This document shows, piece after piece, positions 18,556-28,695 of a stretch of 64,000 nucleotides of DNA (position 1 is the stretch's first letter; every line of letters starts with the position of its first letter). The position numbers and the translations under genes were made by a program. The notes beneath the pieces are model-generated. The model made no database searches. It had not been told where the DNA came from and worked only from the letters and a program-made list of their open reading frames with translations. Source of the stretch: Pseudomonadota bacterium (GTDB lineage Bacteria > Pseudomonadota > Gammaproteobacteria > Burkholderiales > Thiobacillaceae); NCBI GenBank assembly GCA_021820845.1, contig JAKADC010000002.1, positions 186,001-250,000 of the forward strand. The letters are read 5' to 3'.

Positions 18556-19907
18556 CCTTCGCGGGGGACCACCCCATCGCATCCGCCCAACCCGACACGC
18601 CTGCAATCCGGGCATGGCCGCACCGGCCCGACCTGGCGGGGTTGCAGGCAGCCAATCCCGGGCGCTACCCCGGTCTGCTCCTCAGCAGCGACGACCACGG
18701 ATGGGACGTGCTGTTCGCGTTTCCGCAGGACGTCACGCGGATCACCGCCGCCGACGGCTTGAGCCGTCTGCGGTCGCATCCCGCGATGCGGCTGAAGCCG
18801 GCTCTGGCTCGTCGATCCGGCGCTGACCTGCCGTTCAGCGGCGGCTGGCTGTGTGCCTTTGCCTATGAGCTGGGTGGACTCTTCGAACCCGGCGTCGGCC
18901 TGGCCGACCCTGCCGGTTTCCCGCTGGCCTCGCTGATGCGCATTCCCGCCGCGATCCTGTACGAGCGCGAGAGCGGTGATTGCGTGCTGGTGGCGGAGCC
19001 AGGGCACGCTGCGCTGATCGACGCGATGGCGCGCGATCTGGCGCAGCCGCCAGCGCTTATCCCGGCCCTGCCGGCGCTTGCGACCTTGCGCGAGGACGAC
19101 CCGGCCGTGTTTTTGTCCGGGGTCGCGCGCGTCCAGGACTACATTCGTGCGGGCGACGTGTTCCAGGTCAACCTTTCGCGGGGCTGGCGGGCCGAGTTCG
19201 GCGCGACCGTCGCGCCGGCATCGCTGATGGCGCAGCTGATGCAAAAGAACCCCGCGCCTTTTTCCGCACTGGTGCAGACGGACGAATGGAGCATCGTGAG
19301 TTCCTCGCCGGAACGTCTGGCTCGCCTGGGCCGCGATGGCATCCTCGAAACCCGCCCGATCGCCGGGACGCATCCGCGCAGCGAAGACGCGGCCGAGGAC
19401 GCCGCGCTGCGCGCGCGCCTGCGGGCGCACCCGAAGGAGCGCGCCGAACACATCATGCTCGTCGACCTCGAGCGCAATGATCTCGGCCGTGTGTGCGAGC
19501 CCGGCAGCGTGAAGGTGGATGCTCTAATGGACGTCGCCAGCTACCGCCATGTCCACCACATCGAATCCACCGTATGCGGAAGGCTGCGTCCGGACACGAC
19601 CGTGTTCGACGCCTTGCGCGCCGTCTTTCCGGGCGGCACGATCACCGGGTGTCCCAAGGTGCGCACCATGCAGATCATCCATGAGCTCGAGCGGGCGCCG
19701 CGGCGCAGCTATACCGGCAGCGTCGGCTACATCAACCGCGACGGCAGTTTCGATTTCAATATCCTGATCCGCAGTTTCCTGCTGCGCGGCCGGACGGCGG
19801 ACTTCCGCGCGGGCGCGGGCATCGTCGCGGATTCCGATCCCATGCGCGAACTCGACGAGACGCGCGCCAAGGCCCGCGGCCTGTTGCGGGCGCTGGATTT
19901 CGCATGA
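18552..19907 (+). CDS. pabB: Aminodeoxychorismate synthase component I
   Basis: 451 residues from a TTG start overlapping the fabF stop (TTGA). It belongs to the chorismate-utilising family: [16 protein letters not shown], the ETRPIAGT block, [22 protein letters not shown] and [13 protein letters not shown] near the C-terminus. PabB aminates chorismate to ADC for folate synthesis. Anthranilate synthase TrpE is the main alternative, but the adjacent ADC lyase gene settles it. The glutamine amidotransferase partner PabA is not in the window. Confidence 0.9.
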   Translation: MTFAGDHPIASAQPDTPAIRAWPHRPDLAGLQAANPGRYPGLLLSSDDHGWDVLFAFPQDVTRITAADGLSRLRSHPAMRLKPALARRSGADLPFSGGWLCAFAYELGGLFEPGVGLADPAGFPLASLMRIPAAILYERESGDCVLVAEPGHAALIDAMARDLAQPPALIPALPALATLREDDPAVFLSGVARVQDYIRAGDVFQVNLSRGWRAEFGATVAPASLMAQLMQKNPAPFSALVQTDEWSIVSSSPERLARLGRDGILETRPIAGTHPRSEDAAEDAALRARLRAHPKERAEHIMLVDLERNDLGRVCEPGSVKVDALMDVASYRHVHHIESTVCGRLRPDTTVFDALRAVFPGGTITGCPKVRTMQIIHELERAPRRSYTGSVGYINRDGSFDFNILIRSFLLRGRTADFRAGAGIVADSDPMRELDETRAKARGLLRALDFA

Positions 19908-20713
19908 TCCTCGTCAACGGCCAACAGGCGAGCACCGTCGATGTCCTTGACCGCGGGCTCGCCTACGGCGACGGCGTGTTTCGCACCCTGCGGGTGCAGG
20001 ACGGCGTGCCTTTGTGGTGGCGCGACCATTACGCCAAACTGGCCGCCGACTGCGCGGCGCTGTTGCTGGCGTGTCCGGACGAGGCTGGACTGCATGCCGA
20101 GGTCTGCCGGGCCGCGGAGGCGGGGGAGGCCGTCGTCAAGATCGTGCTGACGCGCGGCTCGGGCGCACGCGGCTATGCGTTTCCGGACGCCCAATCCACG
20201 AGCCGCATCGTGGCGCGCGCGCCGCTGCCGGCCTATGCAAGCGCGGGCGCGCCGGACGCGATCACCGCGCGCTGGTGCACGCTGCGTCTGGCGCGGCAAC
20301 CCCATCTCGCGGGGATCAAGCATCTGAATCGGCTGGAGAACGTGCTCGCGCGCGCAGAGTGGACCGATCCGGCGATCGTCGAGGGCCTGCTGCGCGACGA
20401 CCTCGGCGCGGTGATCGGCGGCGTGATGAGCAATCTTGCGATCATGAGCGACGGGAACCTGTTCACGCCGGATCTGGCCGAATGCGGGGTGGCGGGCGTG
20501 GCGCGCACGCGTCTCCTGCGCGGCGCGGCGCGCCTCGGCATCCCGATCCATATCGGCCGCCTGCTGCCAGACGCTATACTCGCCGCCGACGAAGTGATGA
20601 TCTGCAACAGTGTCATGGGCCTGCGCCGCGTCGCGCGCCTTGATGACGTGACATGGCCGTCCGCGGGTTGGACGGCTTCCTTGAATACGGTCCTGTATGA
20701 AGACGTGGATTAG
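19904..20713 (+). CDS. pabC: Aminodeoxychorismate lyase (PLP class IV)
   Basis: 269 residues. Class IV aminotransferase fold: DRGLAYGDGVFRTL at the N-terminus and the PLP Lys in GIKHLNRLENVLAR. It cleaves aminodeoxychorismate to 4-aminobenzoate and pyruvate. Start overlaps the pabB stop (ATGA), and its end overlaps mltG by 17 bases, as in the pabC-mltG-tmk-holB order of many proteobacteria. Confidence 0.92.
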   Translation: MILVNGQQASTVDVLDRGLAYGDGVFRTLRVQDGVPLWWRDHYAKLAADCAALLLACPDEAGLHAEVCRAAEAGEAVVKIVLTRGSGARGYAFPDAQSTSRIVARAPLPAYASAGAPDAITARWCTLRLARQPHLAGIKHLNRLENVLARAEWTDPAIVEGLLRDDLGAVIGGVMSNLAIMSDGNLFTPDLAECGVAGVARTRLLRGAARLGIPIHIGRLLPDAILAADEVMICNSVMGLRRVARLDDVTWPSAGWTASLNTVLYEDVD

Positions 20714-21698
20714 ACGATCGGTCGTGCTCGCCGGCCTCGCCGTGCTCGTGGGCGGAGGCGGGCTGGCGTGGTACGGCAACCGGCCCTTGCAAATCGAGCC
20801 GCTGCCGAAAACCTTCGAAGTCGTGCCCGGCACGAATCTGCGAAGCCTCAGCATGGTGCTCGAACGCGAAGGCGTGATCGACAACGGGCCGCTGTTTTCG
20901 CTGCTTGGCCGCGTGCTGGGCAAGGAGGGGAAGCTCAAGGTCGGGGTGTATGTCCTCGACAGGCCGCTCACGCCGCTCGCGCTCTATGCCAAGATCGAGC
21001 GCGGCGAGGTTTCGCAGGCCATGGTGCAGTTCATCGAAGGCTGGAACTGGCGAGAGGTGCAGGCCGAGCTTGCCGCGCAACCCATGCTGAAGAACGACAG
21101 CGCTCGCATGAGCGAAGCCGCGGTTCTGCAGGCCATCGGCGCCGAGGAAGGCCACATCGAGGGTCTGCTGTTTCCTGACACGTATTTTTACGCCCCGCAG
21201 GCTTCCGATCTCACCGTCCTGCGCCGCGCGTATCGCCGCCAACACGACAAGCTCATGGCCGCCTGGGAGGCCCGTGCGCCCGGGTTGCCCTACCGCACGC
21301 CCTACGAGGCGCTGATCATGGCGTCGATCGTGGAAAAGGAAACGGGTGCGGCGGCCGAGCGGCCCAAGATTGCCGCGGTGTTCCTGAATCGCCTGCGTCT
21401 CGGCATGCGCCTGCAGACCGATCCGACCGTGATCTACGGGCTGGGCAATCGCTTCGACGGCAACCTGCGCAAGGCCGACCTGCAGCACGACACCCCCTAC
21501 AATACCTACACGCGCGCCGGACTTCCGCCCACGCCGATCGCGATGCCGAGCGAGGCCGCGATCGAGGCCGCGCTCAACCCGGCCAAGACCGACGCGCTCT
21601 ACTTCGTGTCGCGCGGCGACGGCACGCATGTGTTTTCCAGCACGCTCGACGCGCACAATCGAGCGGTAGACCGCTACCAACGTTCGTTACGGCGATGA
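20697..21698 (+). CDS. mltG: Endolytic murein transglycosylase
   Basis: 333 residues. One N-terminal membrane segment at about 8-24, a LysM-like region, then the YceG catalytic domain with the essential Glu in ASIVEKETG and the block [12 protein letters not shown]. It cleaves nascent glycan strands and sets their length at the inner membrane. The ATG at 20697 lies inside the end of pabC. Stop overlaps the tmk start by 4 bases. Confidence 0.93.
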   Translation: MKTWIRRSVVLAGLAVLVGGGGLAWYGNRPLQIEPLPKTFEVVPGTNLRSLSMVLEREGVIDNGPLFSLLGRVLGKEGKLKVGVYVLDRPLTPLALYAKIERGEVSQAMVQFIEGWNWREVQAELAAQPMLKNDSARMSEAAVLQAIGAEEGHIEGLLFPDTYFYAPQASDLTVLRRAYRRQHDKLMAAWEARAPGLPYRTPYEALIMASIVEKETGAAAERPKIAAVFLNRLRLGMRLQTDPTVIYGLGNRFDGNLRKADLQHDTPYNTYTRAGLPPTPIAMPSEAAIEAALNPAKTDALYFVSRGDGTHVFSSTLDAHNRAVDRYQRSLRR

Positions 21699-22306
21699 CC
21701 CCTGGCAAATTCATTACTCTCGAAGGCGTCGACGGCGCAGGCAAAAGCACACACCTTGGCTTCGTCGCCGACTGGCTGCGTGGGCAGGGCAGGGAGGTCA
21801 TCGTCACGCGCGAGCCCGGCGGAACCCCGCTCGGCGAGACCTTGCGCGAACTGCTGCTGCACCGCGAAATGGATCCCGACACCGAACTGCTGCTGATGTT
21901 CGCCGCGCGGCAGGCGCATCTGGCGGACCTGATCCTGCCCGCGCTCGCCCGCGGCGCGTGGGTCGTCTCCGACCGTTTCACCGACGCCAGCTACGCCTAC
22001 CAGTGCGGCGGGCGCGGCCTTCCCGCGGAACGCATCGCCGCGCTGGAGGCGTGGGTGCAGCGCGGTTTCGCGCCAGACCTTACCCTGCTGTTCGACGTGC
22101 CGCCGGAGGTGGCGGAGGCACGCCGGTCGGCTGCGCGCACCGCCGACCGGTTCGAACGCCAGGCCGACAGCTTCTTCAGCAGGGTGCGCGACGCCTACCT
22201 CGACCGCGCCCGTGCCGAGCCTGCGCGCATCCGGGTGCTGGACGCGCGCCAGGGTATCGCGGATCTTCAGGCCGAGATCGGCGAATTGCTGAAGGGCCTG
22301 CGGTGA
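21695..22306 (+). CDS. tmk: Thymidylate kinase
   Basis: 203 residues. P-loop [10 protein letters not shown] at 9-18, the DR(F/Y) motif in [14 protein letters not shown], and a lid-region pattern as in E. coli Tmk. It phosphorylates dTMP to dTDP. Joined to mltG (ATGA) and holB (GTGA) by 4-base overlaps. Confidence 0.95.
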   Translation: MTPGKFITLEGVDGAGKSTHLGFVADWLRGQGREVIVTREPGGTPLGETLRELLLHREMDPDTELLLMFAARQAHLADLILPALARGAWVVSDRFTDASYAYQCGGRGLPAERIAALEAWVQRGFAPDLTLLFDVPPEVAEARRSAARTADRFERQADSFFSRVRDAYLDRARAEPARIRVLDARQGIADLQAEIGELLKGLR

Positions 22307-23286
22307 GCGCGCCGTACCCCTGGCTCGAGGCCCCCTGGCAGCGCCTCCTCGCGACCCGGGCGCGGCCGGCCCAGGCGCTGCTGCTCACCGGGCCGCGCGG
22401 AGTGGGCAAGGGCGCGCTCGCACGGGCCTGGGCGCAGGCCCTGCTGTGCGAGGCGTCGCAGCCCGACGGCGCGGCGTGCGGCAAGTGCCCGGCGTGTCAC
22501 TGGTTCGAGACCGACGCGCATCCGGATTTCAGGCTGCTGACGCTGCAAGAAAAGGCCGGCAAGGACGGCGAGACCCGCATCGCCACGGCGATCGAAGTCG
22601 AACAGGCGCGCGAGGCCGTCGACTTCGTCCGCTTGTCGACTTACCGCGCAGGCTTCCGCGTCGTGCTGGTCGACCCGGCGGACAGCCTCAACCCGGCGGC
22701 GGCCAACGCGCTGTTAAAGGTGCTGGAGGAACCGCCGTTAAATACGCTGTTCATACTGGTTTCGGATCAGCCGCGGCGCCTGCTGCCGACGATACGCAGC
22801 CGCTGCACCCGGATCGACCTTGGCCTGCCGCCGGTCGACGAGGCGACGCGGTGGCTCGCCGCCGAGGGGGTGGACGACGCGGCGGACCTGCTGGCCCTGT
22901 CCGGCGGCGCACCGCTCGATGTCCAGCGCTGGCTCGACGGGGGAGGGCTGGAAGAGCGCCGCGGCGTGCTGGATGGCCTGACCCGCCCCGACCGGCTCGA
23001 TCCGGTCACGCTGGGCGATCGCTGGAAGGCGATCAATCCGCAGGCCTGGCATAACGTGGCATACAAGTGGCTGGGGGATCTGCTCGCGGTCAGGCTGGGC
23101 GGCAGCGTCCAGTTCAACCGTGATTTTGCGGACGCGCTGGCGCAGCTGGGCAGGCAGGCGGATCTGGCGAAGCTGCTGGCGCTTGCGCGCAGGCAGGCCG
23201 ACGAAGGCCGGACGCTCGCGCATCCGCTCAACCGCGCGCTGCAGCTTCAGGCCTGGCTGATCCAGTACCGGCACGTGTTTGCTTGA
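22303..23286 (+). CDS. holB: DNA polymerase III delta-prime subunit
   Basis: 327 residues from a GTG start inside the tmk stop (GTGA). Walker A-like [11 protein letters not shown] at about 27-37, a zinc module around [17 protein letters not shown], and the sensor region [18 protein letters not shown] are typical of the clamp-loader delta-prime subunit. The N-terminus [11 protein letters not shown] fits HolB. Part of the replication clamp loader; followed by pilZ as in many gamma- and betaproteobacteria. Confidence 0.92.
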   Translation: MSAPYPWLEAPWQRLLATRARPAQALLLTGPRGVGKGALARAWAQALLCEASQPDGAACGKCPACHWFETDAHPDFRLLTLQEKAGKDGETRIATAIEVEQAREAVDFVRLSTYRAGFRVVLVDPADSLNPAAANALLKVLEEPPLNTLFILVSDQPRRLLPTIRSRCTRIDLGLPPVDEATRWLAAEGVDDAADLLALSGGAPLDVQRWLDGGGLEERRGVLDGLTRPDRLDPVTLGDRWKAINPQAWHNVAYKWLGDLLAVRLGGSVQFNRDFADALAQLGRQADLAKLLALARRQADEGRTLAHPLNRALQLQAWLIQYRHVFA

Positions 23287-23298
23287 AGGGGTTCGACG

Positions 23299-23670
23299 AT
23301 GAATGCAGCAGTCAACGATATCACCGGCCAGGTGCGCCCCGGCGTGCTGTCCCTCTCCATCAAGGAGAGGTCGGCGCTCTTTGCCGCCTACATGCCGTTC
23401 ATCAAGGGGGGCGGGCTGTTCATTCCCACCAACAAGCAATACAAGATGGGCGAGGAAGTGTTCATGCTGCTCACGCTGATGGACGATCCCGCCAAGCTGC
23501 CGGTGTCCGGCAAGGTGGTGTGGGTGACGCCGGCCGGCGCGCACGGCAGCCGCACGCAGGGCGTGGGCGTGCAGTTCGCCGCCAACGAAAGCGGCAAGGC
23601 CGCGCAGAACAAGATTGAAGGTTTGCTCGGCGGTTCGCTAAAATCGGTACGACCGACCCACACCATGTAG
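23299..23670 (+). CDS. pilZ: PilZ-domain protein (type IV pilus type)
   Basis: 123 residues. KERSALFAAYMPFIKGGGLFIPT and VSGKVVWVTP follow the small stand-alone PilZ of type IV pilus biogenesis. It lacks the RxxxR c-di-GMP-binding motif at the N-terminus, as in Pseudomonas and Xanthomonas PilZ, which do not bind c-di-GMP. It sits directly after holB, the conserved position. Its partners would be PilB and an EAL protein such as FimX, not present here. Confidence 0.85.
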   Translation: MNAAVNDITGQVRPGVLSLSIKERSALFAAYMPFIKGGGLFIPTNKQYKMGEEVFMLLTLMDDPAKLPVSGKVVWVTPAGAHGSRTQGVGVQFAANESGKAAQNKIEGLLGGSLKSVRPTHTM

Positions 23671-23697
23671 TGCCGCGCATGCGGCGCCCGATGCCGC

Positions 23698-24471
23698 ATG
23701 TACATCGATTCCCACTGCCACATCAATTTTCCGGATCTCGCCGGCAAGCTGCCCGAAGTCTTCGGCCTGATGGCCGCCAATCAGGTGAGTCACGCGCTGT
23801 GCATCGGCGTGGAACTGGAGAAATTCGCCGAAATCCGCGCGCTGGCCGAGGCTTATTCCAACGTCTACGCGTCGGTGGGCGTCCACCCGGATCATGAAGA
23901 CTGCACCGAGCCGACGGTGGAAGAACTGGTCGCGCTGGCGGATCATCCCAAGGTGGTCGCCATCGGCGAGACCGGGCTGGATTATTTCCGCCTGACCGGC
24001 GATCTCGAATGGCAACGCGAGCGCTTTCGCACCCACATCCGCGCGGCGCGCGCGTGCGGCAAACCGCTGGTGATTCATACGCGCTCGGCGGCGGACGACA
24101 CGCTGCGCCTCATGCGCGAGGAAAACGCGAGCGAGGCGGGCGGGGTGATGCACTGCTTCACCGAAAGCCTCGCGGTAGCCCAGGCCGCCATCGACCTGGG
24201 TTTTTACATTTCGTTTTCCGGCATCGTCACCTTCAGGAACGCCGCGGCGCTGCGCGAAGTGGCGGCTGCCGTTCCGCTCGAACGCATGCTGATCGAGACC
24301 GATTCGCCGTATCTGGCGCCGGTGCCGCATCGCGGCCAGACCAACCAGCCGGGTTTCGTGAAGCACGTCGCCGAAGAGATCGCGCGGCTGCGCGGCACGA
24401 CGCCGGAGGCGGTGGGTGAAGCCACCAGCGAGAACTTCTTCCGGCTGTTTGCCGCTGCCCGCCGGGACTGA
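23698..24471 (+). CDS. TatD-family metal-dependent DNase/hydrolase (YcfH-like)
   Basis: 257 residues. Metal ligands in DSHCH at 4-8, the Glu in AIGETGLDY, His in LVIHTRSA, HCF and the late ETDSPYLAP are all intact. It is a TIM-barrel metallohydrolase; TatD relatives act as 3'-5' exonucleases. It is the last gene of the rightward run that starts at yceD, and it converges on dnaJ with 18 bases between the ends. Confidence 0.9.
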   Translation: MYIDSHCHINFPDLAGKLPEVFGLMAANQVSHALCIGVELEKFAEIRALAEAYSNVYASVGVHPDHEDCTEPTVEELVALADHPKVVAIGETGLDYFRLTGDLEWQRERFRTHIRAARACGKPLVIHTRSAADDTLRLMREENASEAGGVMHCFTESLAVAQAAIDLGFYISFSGIVTFRNAAALREVAAAVPLERMLIETDSPYLAPVPHRGQTNQPGFVKHVAEEIARLRGTTPEAVGEATSENFFRLFAAARRD

Positions 24472-24489
24472 CAGGGCGGGCGCGGCGCT

Positions 24490-25599
24490 TTACGGCCCGA
24501 AGAAGGATTTCACCTTGTCCATGAACGACTGCGCGCGGGGATTGTTGTTGCGGCCCGGGCTCAGGGCCTCGAACTCGCGAAGCAGTTCGCGCTGACGCTC
24601 GGACAGGTTCACCGGCGTTTCCACGAGCATGTGGCACATCAGGTCGCCCGGCGCGTGGCTGCGCACGCCCTTGATGCCCTTGCCGCGCAGGCGGAATACC
24701 TTGCCGGACTGGGTTTCGGCAGGAATCTTGATCTTGGCGTGACCGTCCAGCGTGGGAATCTCGATTTCCCCGCCGAGCGCCGCGGTGGCGAAACTGATCG
24801 GCATTTCGCAATGCAGGTCGTCGCCGTCGCGCTTGAACACCGGGTGTTCCTCGATATGGATCACCACGTACAGATCGCCGGGCGGCCCCCCGTTGACGCC
24901 GGCTTCGCCTTCGCCGCCCAAGCGGATGCGGTCGCCGGTGTCGACCCCGGCGGGAATCTTGACCGACAGGGTCTTGTGCTTCTTGACGCGGCCCTCGCCG
25001 TGACAGCTGGAGCAAGGGTCCGACACGATCTTGCCGGTGCCGCTGCAGCGCGGACAGGTCTGCTGCACCGAGAAGAACCCCTGCTGGATGCGGACCTGGC
25101 CGTGCCCGCCGCAGGCGGTGCAGGTCGTCGGCTGGGTGCCCGGCTTGGCCCCGCTGCCGTGGCAGGTCTCGCATTCTTCGAGCGTCGGAATGCGGATCTT
25201 CGTTTCGGTGCCGTGCGCGCTTTCTTCCAGCTCGATTTCGAGGTTGTAGCGCAGATCGGCACCGCGATAGACGCGGTCGCGACGGTTGCCGCCGCCGCCG
25301 AAGATGTCGCCGAAGATGTCCGAGAACGCGTCGGAGAACCCTCCGCCGCCGAAGCCGCCGCCCATGCCGCCCTGGTCGATTCCCGCGTGGCCGAACTGGT
25401 CGTAGGTTGCGCGCTTGTCCGGGTCCGACAGGATTTCGTAGGCTTGCTTGGCCTCCTTGAATTTTTCCTCCGCGCCCTTGTCGTCTGGGTTGCGGTCGGG
25501 ATGGTGTTTCATGGCCAGCTTGCGATAGGCCTTCTTGATTTCTTCGTCCGAGGCGTTCTTGGTGAGCCCGAGGACTTCGTAATAGTCGCGTTTTGACAT
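24490..25599 (-). CDS. dnaJ: Chaperone protein DnaJ
   Basis: 369 residues, type I Hsp40. J-domain with HPD in [10 protein letters not shown] (near residue 34), Gly/Phe-rich linker ([12 protein letters not shown]), then four zinc-binding CxxCxGxG repeats ([32 protein letters not shown]) and the C-terminal substrate-binding domains. It stimulates DnaK ATPase. Third gene of grpE-dnaK-dnaJ; no own heat-shock promoter is seen in the preceding 112 bases, which instead hold inverted repeats. Confidence 0.97.
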   Translation of the reverse strand: MSKRDYYEVLGLTKNASDEEIKKAYRKLAMKHHPDRNPDDKGAEEKFKEAKQAYEILSDPDKRATYDQFGHAGIDQGGMGGGFGGGGFSDAFSDIFGDIFGGGGNRRDRVYRGADLRYNLEIELEESAHGTETKIRIPTLEECETCHGSGAKPGTQPTTCTACGGHGQVRIQQGFFSVQQTCPRCSGTGKIVSDPCSSCHGEGRVKKHKTLSVKIPAGVDTGDRIRLGGEGEAGVNGGPPGDLYVVIHIEEHPVFKRDGDDLHCEMPISFATAALGGEIEIPTLDGHAKIKIPAETQSGKVFRLRGKGIKGVRSHAPGDLMCHMLVETPVNLSERQRELLREFEALSPGRNNNPRAQSFMDKVKSFFGP

Positions 25600-25636
25600 G
25601 GGAGAGAAAGTAAAGAGGGAAGGGTAGAGGCGAAGG

Positions 25637-25707
25637 GTGAAAGGGAAAAGGGAGAGGTTTTACCCTTCTCCCTCGAGCGCCGCGGGCGCGCGTCCCTTTC
25701 CCTTCAC
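25637..25707 (-). repeat. Overlapping inverted repeats between dnaK and dnaJ
   Basis: GTGAAAGGGAAAAGGG at 25637-25652 pairs imperfectly with CCCTTTCCCTTCAC at 25694-25707. Inside it, AGGGAGA at 25649-25655 pairs with TCTCCCT at 25667-25673. On the transcribed strand the outer arm begins 5 bases after the dnaK stop. There is no U-run typical of a simple terminator, so mRNA processing, stability or partial attenuation before dnaJ is more likely. Confidence 0.5.
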
Positions 25708-25711
25708 AAAC

Positions 25712-27634
25712 TTACTTGTCCTTCACCTCTTCGAACTCGGCATCGACCACGTTGTCGTCCGCGGCATGGCTGCCGGCACCCGCTTCCGCCCCGGGCTGCG
25801 CGCCGCCTTTCGCCTGCTCGGCCTGATACATGTGCTCGGCAAGCTTGTGGCTGGCGGTGGACAGCGCATTCGTCTTGGCCTCGATCGTGTCCTTGTCGCC
25901 CTCGCGCACGGCGTCCTCGGCTTCCTTCAGCGCCGTTTCGATCGCTGCCTTCTCGTCGGCCGACACCTTGTCGCCGTACTCGGCAAGCGATTTCTTCACC
26001 GAGTGGATCATGGCATCGGCCGCGTTGCGCGCGGTCGCCAGCTCGAACGCCTTGTGGTCCTCGGCGGCGTTGGCCTCGGCGTCCTTCACCATGCGCTGGA
26101 TTTCCTCCTCGGACAGGCCCGAGCTCGCCTGGATGCGGATCTTGTTCTCCTTGCCAGTCGCCTTGTCCTTGGCGGACACGTGCAGGATGCCGTTGGCGTC
26201 GATGTCGAAGGTGACCTCGATCTGCGGCATGCCGCGCGGGGCCGGCGGGATGTCGGAGAGGTTGAACTGGCCGAGGCTTTTGTTGCCCGAGGCGATCTCG
26301 CGCTCGCCCTGCAGCACGTGCACGGTCACCGCGCTCTGGTTGTCATCGGCGGTCGAGAAGACCTGCGAGGCCTTGGTCGGGATCGTCGTGTTCTTCGGGA
26401 TCAGCTTGGTCATCACCCCGCCCAGGGTCTCGATGCCGAGGGAGAGCGGTGTCACGTCGAGCAGCAGCACGTCCTTGACCTCGCCCTGCAGCACGCCGCC
26501 CTGGATCGCGGCGCCGACTGCGACGGCCTCGTCCGGGTTGACGTCACGGCGCGGCTCCTTGCCGAAGAAGTCCTTCACCGCGTCCATCACCTTGGGCATG
26601 CGGGTCTGGCCGCCGACCAGGATGACGTCGTCGATCTGCGACGTGGTGAGCCCGGCGTCCTTCAGCGCCATCTTGCACGGTTCGATGGTGCGCTTGATCA
26701 GGTCCTCGACCAGCGCCTCGAACTTGGCGCGCGTGATCTTGACGGCCAGGTGCTTGGGACCGGAAGCGTCCGCCGTGATGTAGGGCAGGTTGACTTCGGT
26801 CTGCTGGCCCGACGACAGCTCGATCTTGGCCTTTTCGGCGGCCTCCTTCAGGCGTTGCAGCGCGAGCACGTCCTTCTTCAGGTCGACGCCCTGTTCCTTC
26901 TTGAATTCTTCCGCGATGTAGTCGATGAGGCGCTGGTCGAAGTCCTCGCCGCCAAGGAAGGTGTCGCCGTTGGTGGAGAGCACTTCGAACTGGTGCTCGC
27001 CATCCATCTCGGCGATCTCGATGATCGAAATGTCGAAGGTGCCGCCGCCGAGGTCATACACGGCGATCTTGCGGTCGCCTTCCTTCTTGTCCATGCCGAA
27101 GGCGAGCGCCGCCGCAGTCGGCTCGTTGATGATGCGCTTGACGTCCAGTCCGGCGATGCGCCCGGCGTCCTTGGTCGCCTGACGCTGGCTGTCGTTGAAG
27201 TAGGCGGGCACCGTGATGACGGCTTCGGTGACTTCCTCGCCCAGGTAGTCTTCCGCGGTCTTCTTCATCTTGCGCAGGGTCTCGGCCGACACCTGCTGCG
27301 CGGCCATCTTCTTGTCGCGCACCTCGACCCAGGCGTCGCCGTTGTCGGCCTTGATGATCTTGTAGGGCATCAGGCCGATGTCCTTCTGCACTTCTTTCTC
27401 TTCGAAGCGGCGTCCGATCAGGCGCTTGACCGCGAACAGGGTGTTCTTCGGATTGGTCACGGCCTGGCGCTTGGCCGGCGCCCCGACGAGGATTTCGCCG
27501 TCATCGGTATAGGCCACGATGGAGGGGGTGGTCCGCGCGCCCTCGGCGTTCTCGATCACCTTCGGCGTGCCGTTTTCCATCACCGCCACGCAGGAGTTGG
27601 TGGTGCCCAGGTCGATGCCAATAATGCGTCCCAT
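25712..27634 (-). CDS. dnaK: Chaperone protein DnaK (Hsp70)
   Basis: 640 residues, the usual length. N-terminal [13 protein letters not shown] phosphate loop, [33 protein letters not shown] and the adenosine-contacting [10 protein letters not shown] blocks are intact. The substrate domain follows, with an acidic C-terminus ending in [12 protein letters not shown]. It folds client proteins with DnaJ and GrpE. A sigma32-type promoter lies directly upstream. Confidence 0.98.
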   Translation of the reverse strand: MGRIIGIDLGTTNSCVAVMENGTPKVIENAEGARTTPSIVAYTDDGEILVGAPAKRQAVTNPKNTLFAVKRLIGRRFEEKEVQKDIGLMPYKIIKADNGDAWVEVRDKKMAAQQVSAETLRKMKKTAEDYLGEEVTEAVITVPAYFNDSQRQATKDAGRIAGLDVKRIINEPTAAALAFGMDKKEGDRKIAVYDLGGGTFDISIIEIAEMDGEHQFEVLSTNGDTFLGGEDFDQRLIDYIAEEFKKEQGVDLKKDVLALQRLKEAAEKAKIELSSGQQTEVNLPYITADASGPKHLAVKITRAKFEALVEDLIKRTIEPCKMALKDAGLTTSQIDDVILVGGQTRMPKVMDAVKDFFGKEPRRDVNPDEAVAVGAAIQGGVLQGEVKDVLLLDVTPLSLGIETLGGVMTKLIPKNTTIPTKASQVFSTADDNQSAVTVHVLQGEREIASGNKSLGQFNLSDIPPAPRGMPQIEVTFDIDANGILHVSAKDKATGKENKIRIQASSGLSEEEIQRMVKDAEANAAEDHKAFELATARNAADAMIHSVKKSLAEYGDKVSADEKAAIETALKEAEDAVREGDKDTIEAKTNALSTASHKLAEHMYQAEQAKGGAQPGAEAGAGSHAADDNVVDAEFEEVKDK

Positions 27635-27671
27635 GATGTGTTCCTTCCAATAAGAGAGTGAATTGATGCGA

Positions 27672-27699
27672 ATGTGGGGGAGATCGGCCTTAATTCAAG
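27672..27699 (-). promoter_or_regulatory. Sigma32-type heat-shock promoter for dnaK
   Basis: On the minus strand, CTTGAAT (27699-27693) and CCCCACAT (27679-27672) are separated by 13 bases, a close match to the sigma32 consensus CTTGAAA / CCCCATNT. It lies between grpE and dnaK, 38 bases before the dnaK start, and would allow grpE-independent dnaK induction. Confidence 0.7.
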
Positions 27700-27709
27700 A
27701 CGCCTGCGT

Positions 27710-28231
27710 TCATGCGCCCGGGCCCTTGGCGACCATGACCAGCGCCGGCCGCAGCGTGCGATCGTAGAGGCGATAGCCTTTCTGCAGCACCGTCACCACA
27801 GTGTTGGCAGGCTGGTCGGATTCGATCACCTGGATCGCCTGGTGCTGGTGCGGGTCGAATTTCTCTCCCAGCGGATCGATGTCGTTCAGGTTGAACTTGC
27901 CGAAAGCCGCGACCAACTGCTTCAGGGTCAGTTCGACCCCGTCCTTCAGGTTGTCCACGCTCGGCGAGGTCGCCGCCAGTGCCGCTTCCAGGCTGTCTTT
28001 CACGGCCAGCAGTTCGTTGGCGAAATTCTCCACGGCGAACTTGCGCGCCTTTTCCACGTCTTCGGCCGCGCGCCGGCGCACGTTCTCGGTTTCGGCCTTG
28101 GCCCGCAGCCACGCGTCGTGGTGTTCGGCAGCCTGGCGTTCCGCCGCTTGCAGCAATTCCTCGAGGCTGGGCATGGTCTCCTTTTCCTGAGGGGTGGCTG
28201 AATTGACGTCGGTGTTGAATTCGTCCTGCAT
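27710..28231 (-). CDS. grpE: Nucleotide exchange factor GrpE
   Basis: 173 residues. A long coiled-coil helix ([20 protein letters not shown] onward, with [19 protein letters not shown]) is followed by the beta-domain ending in [19 protein letters not shown] and VMVAKGPGA. GrpE drives ADP release from DnaK. First gene of the heat-shock operon, with a sigma32-type promoter just upstream. An ATG 19 codons inside ([10 protein letters not shown] region) is possible but the longer form is normal. Confidence 0.95.
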   Translation of the reverse strand: MQDEFNTDVNSATPQEKETMPSLEELLQAAERQAAEHHDAWLRAKAETENVRRRAAEDVEKARKFAVENFANELLAVKDSLEAALAATSPSVDNLKDGVELTLKQLVAAFGKFNLNDIDPLGEKFDPHQHQAIQVIESDQPANTVVTVLQKGYRLYDRTLRPALVMVAKGPGA

Positions 28232-28259
28232 GTGGGCTCCCGGTTTGGTTCTCGCAGAG

Positions 28260-28287
28260 AACTGGGGACGAACCGGCAGGATTCAAG
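28260..28287 (-). promoter_or_regulatory. Sigma32-type heat-shock promoter for grpE
   Basis: On the minus strand, CTTGAAT (28287-28281) and CCCCAGTT (28267-28260) are spaced by 13 bases, matching the sigma32 consensus and the same geometry as the dnaK promoter. It lies 28 bases before the grpE start. A small palindrome GTTCTC-GCA-GAGAAC at 28248-28262 overlaps the end of the -10 element and the likely transcription start. Confidence 0.75.
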
Positions 28288-28382
28288 GGGTAAAGGCGAT
28301 TTTTTCTGCTGCGGGACGGGAAATCCCCGCCCGCCGGTCAATTTGCCCGCCGTAGGCGCTTCCGGTATGATGCGCCGCTCTC

Positions 28383-28473
28383 GGAGAGGTGGATGAGCGG
28401 TTTAAGTCGCACGCCTGGAAAGCGTGTTTAGGGTAATACCCTAACGCGGGTTCGAATCCCGCCCTCTCCGCCA
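28383..28473 (+). tRNA. tRNA-Ser(GGA)
   Basis: 91 bases including an encoded 3' CCA. The acceptor stem GGAGAGG pairs with CCTCTCC. The anticodon stem CACGC/GCGTG encloses the loop CTGGAAA with anticodon GGA at 28417-28419, reading UCC and UCU. A long variable arm (GTTTAGGGTAATACCCTAAC region), typical of serine tRNAs, precedes the GCGGGTTCGAATCCCGC T-arm. No terminator or repeated 3' end indicating an integrated element was seen downstream. Confidence 0.96.
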
Positions 28474-28695
28474 GGTTTCCCTGTTCTGCCTGTCCCGCAC
28501 GTCCCGAGCCCGCCCGCCGAATTCCGATACGGCACCGGCAGGTTTTGCGGCCGGGTTGTCCGACGCCTGCGCCGTGGCATTGAAAATAAATTAGAATGCC
28601 AAGCTTCTTGAATTCCCGATCCCGAAAGCCTGCCGCCGCGGTTTGACGCAGATGCGTCCCTGCGCTTCGGCAACAGCGATCTCGCAAATAGAGCA

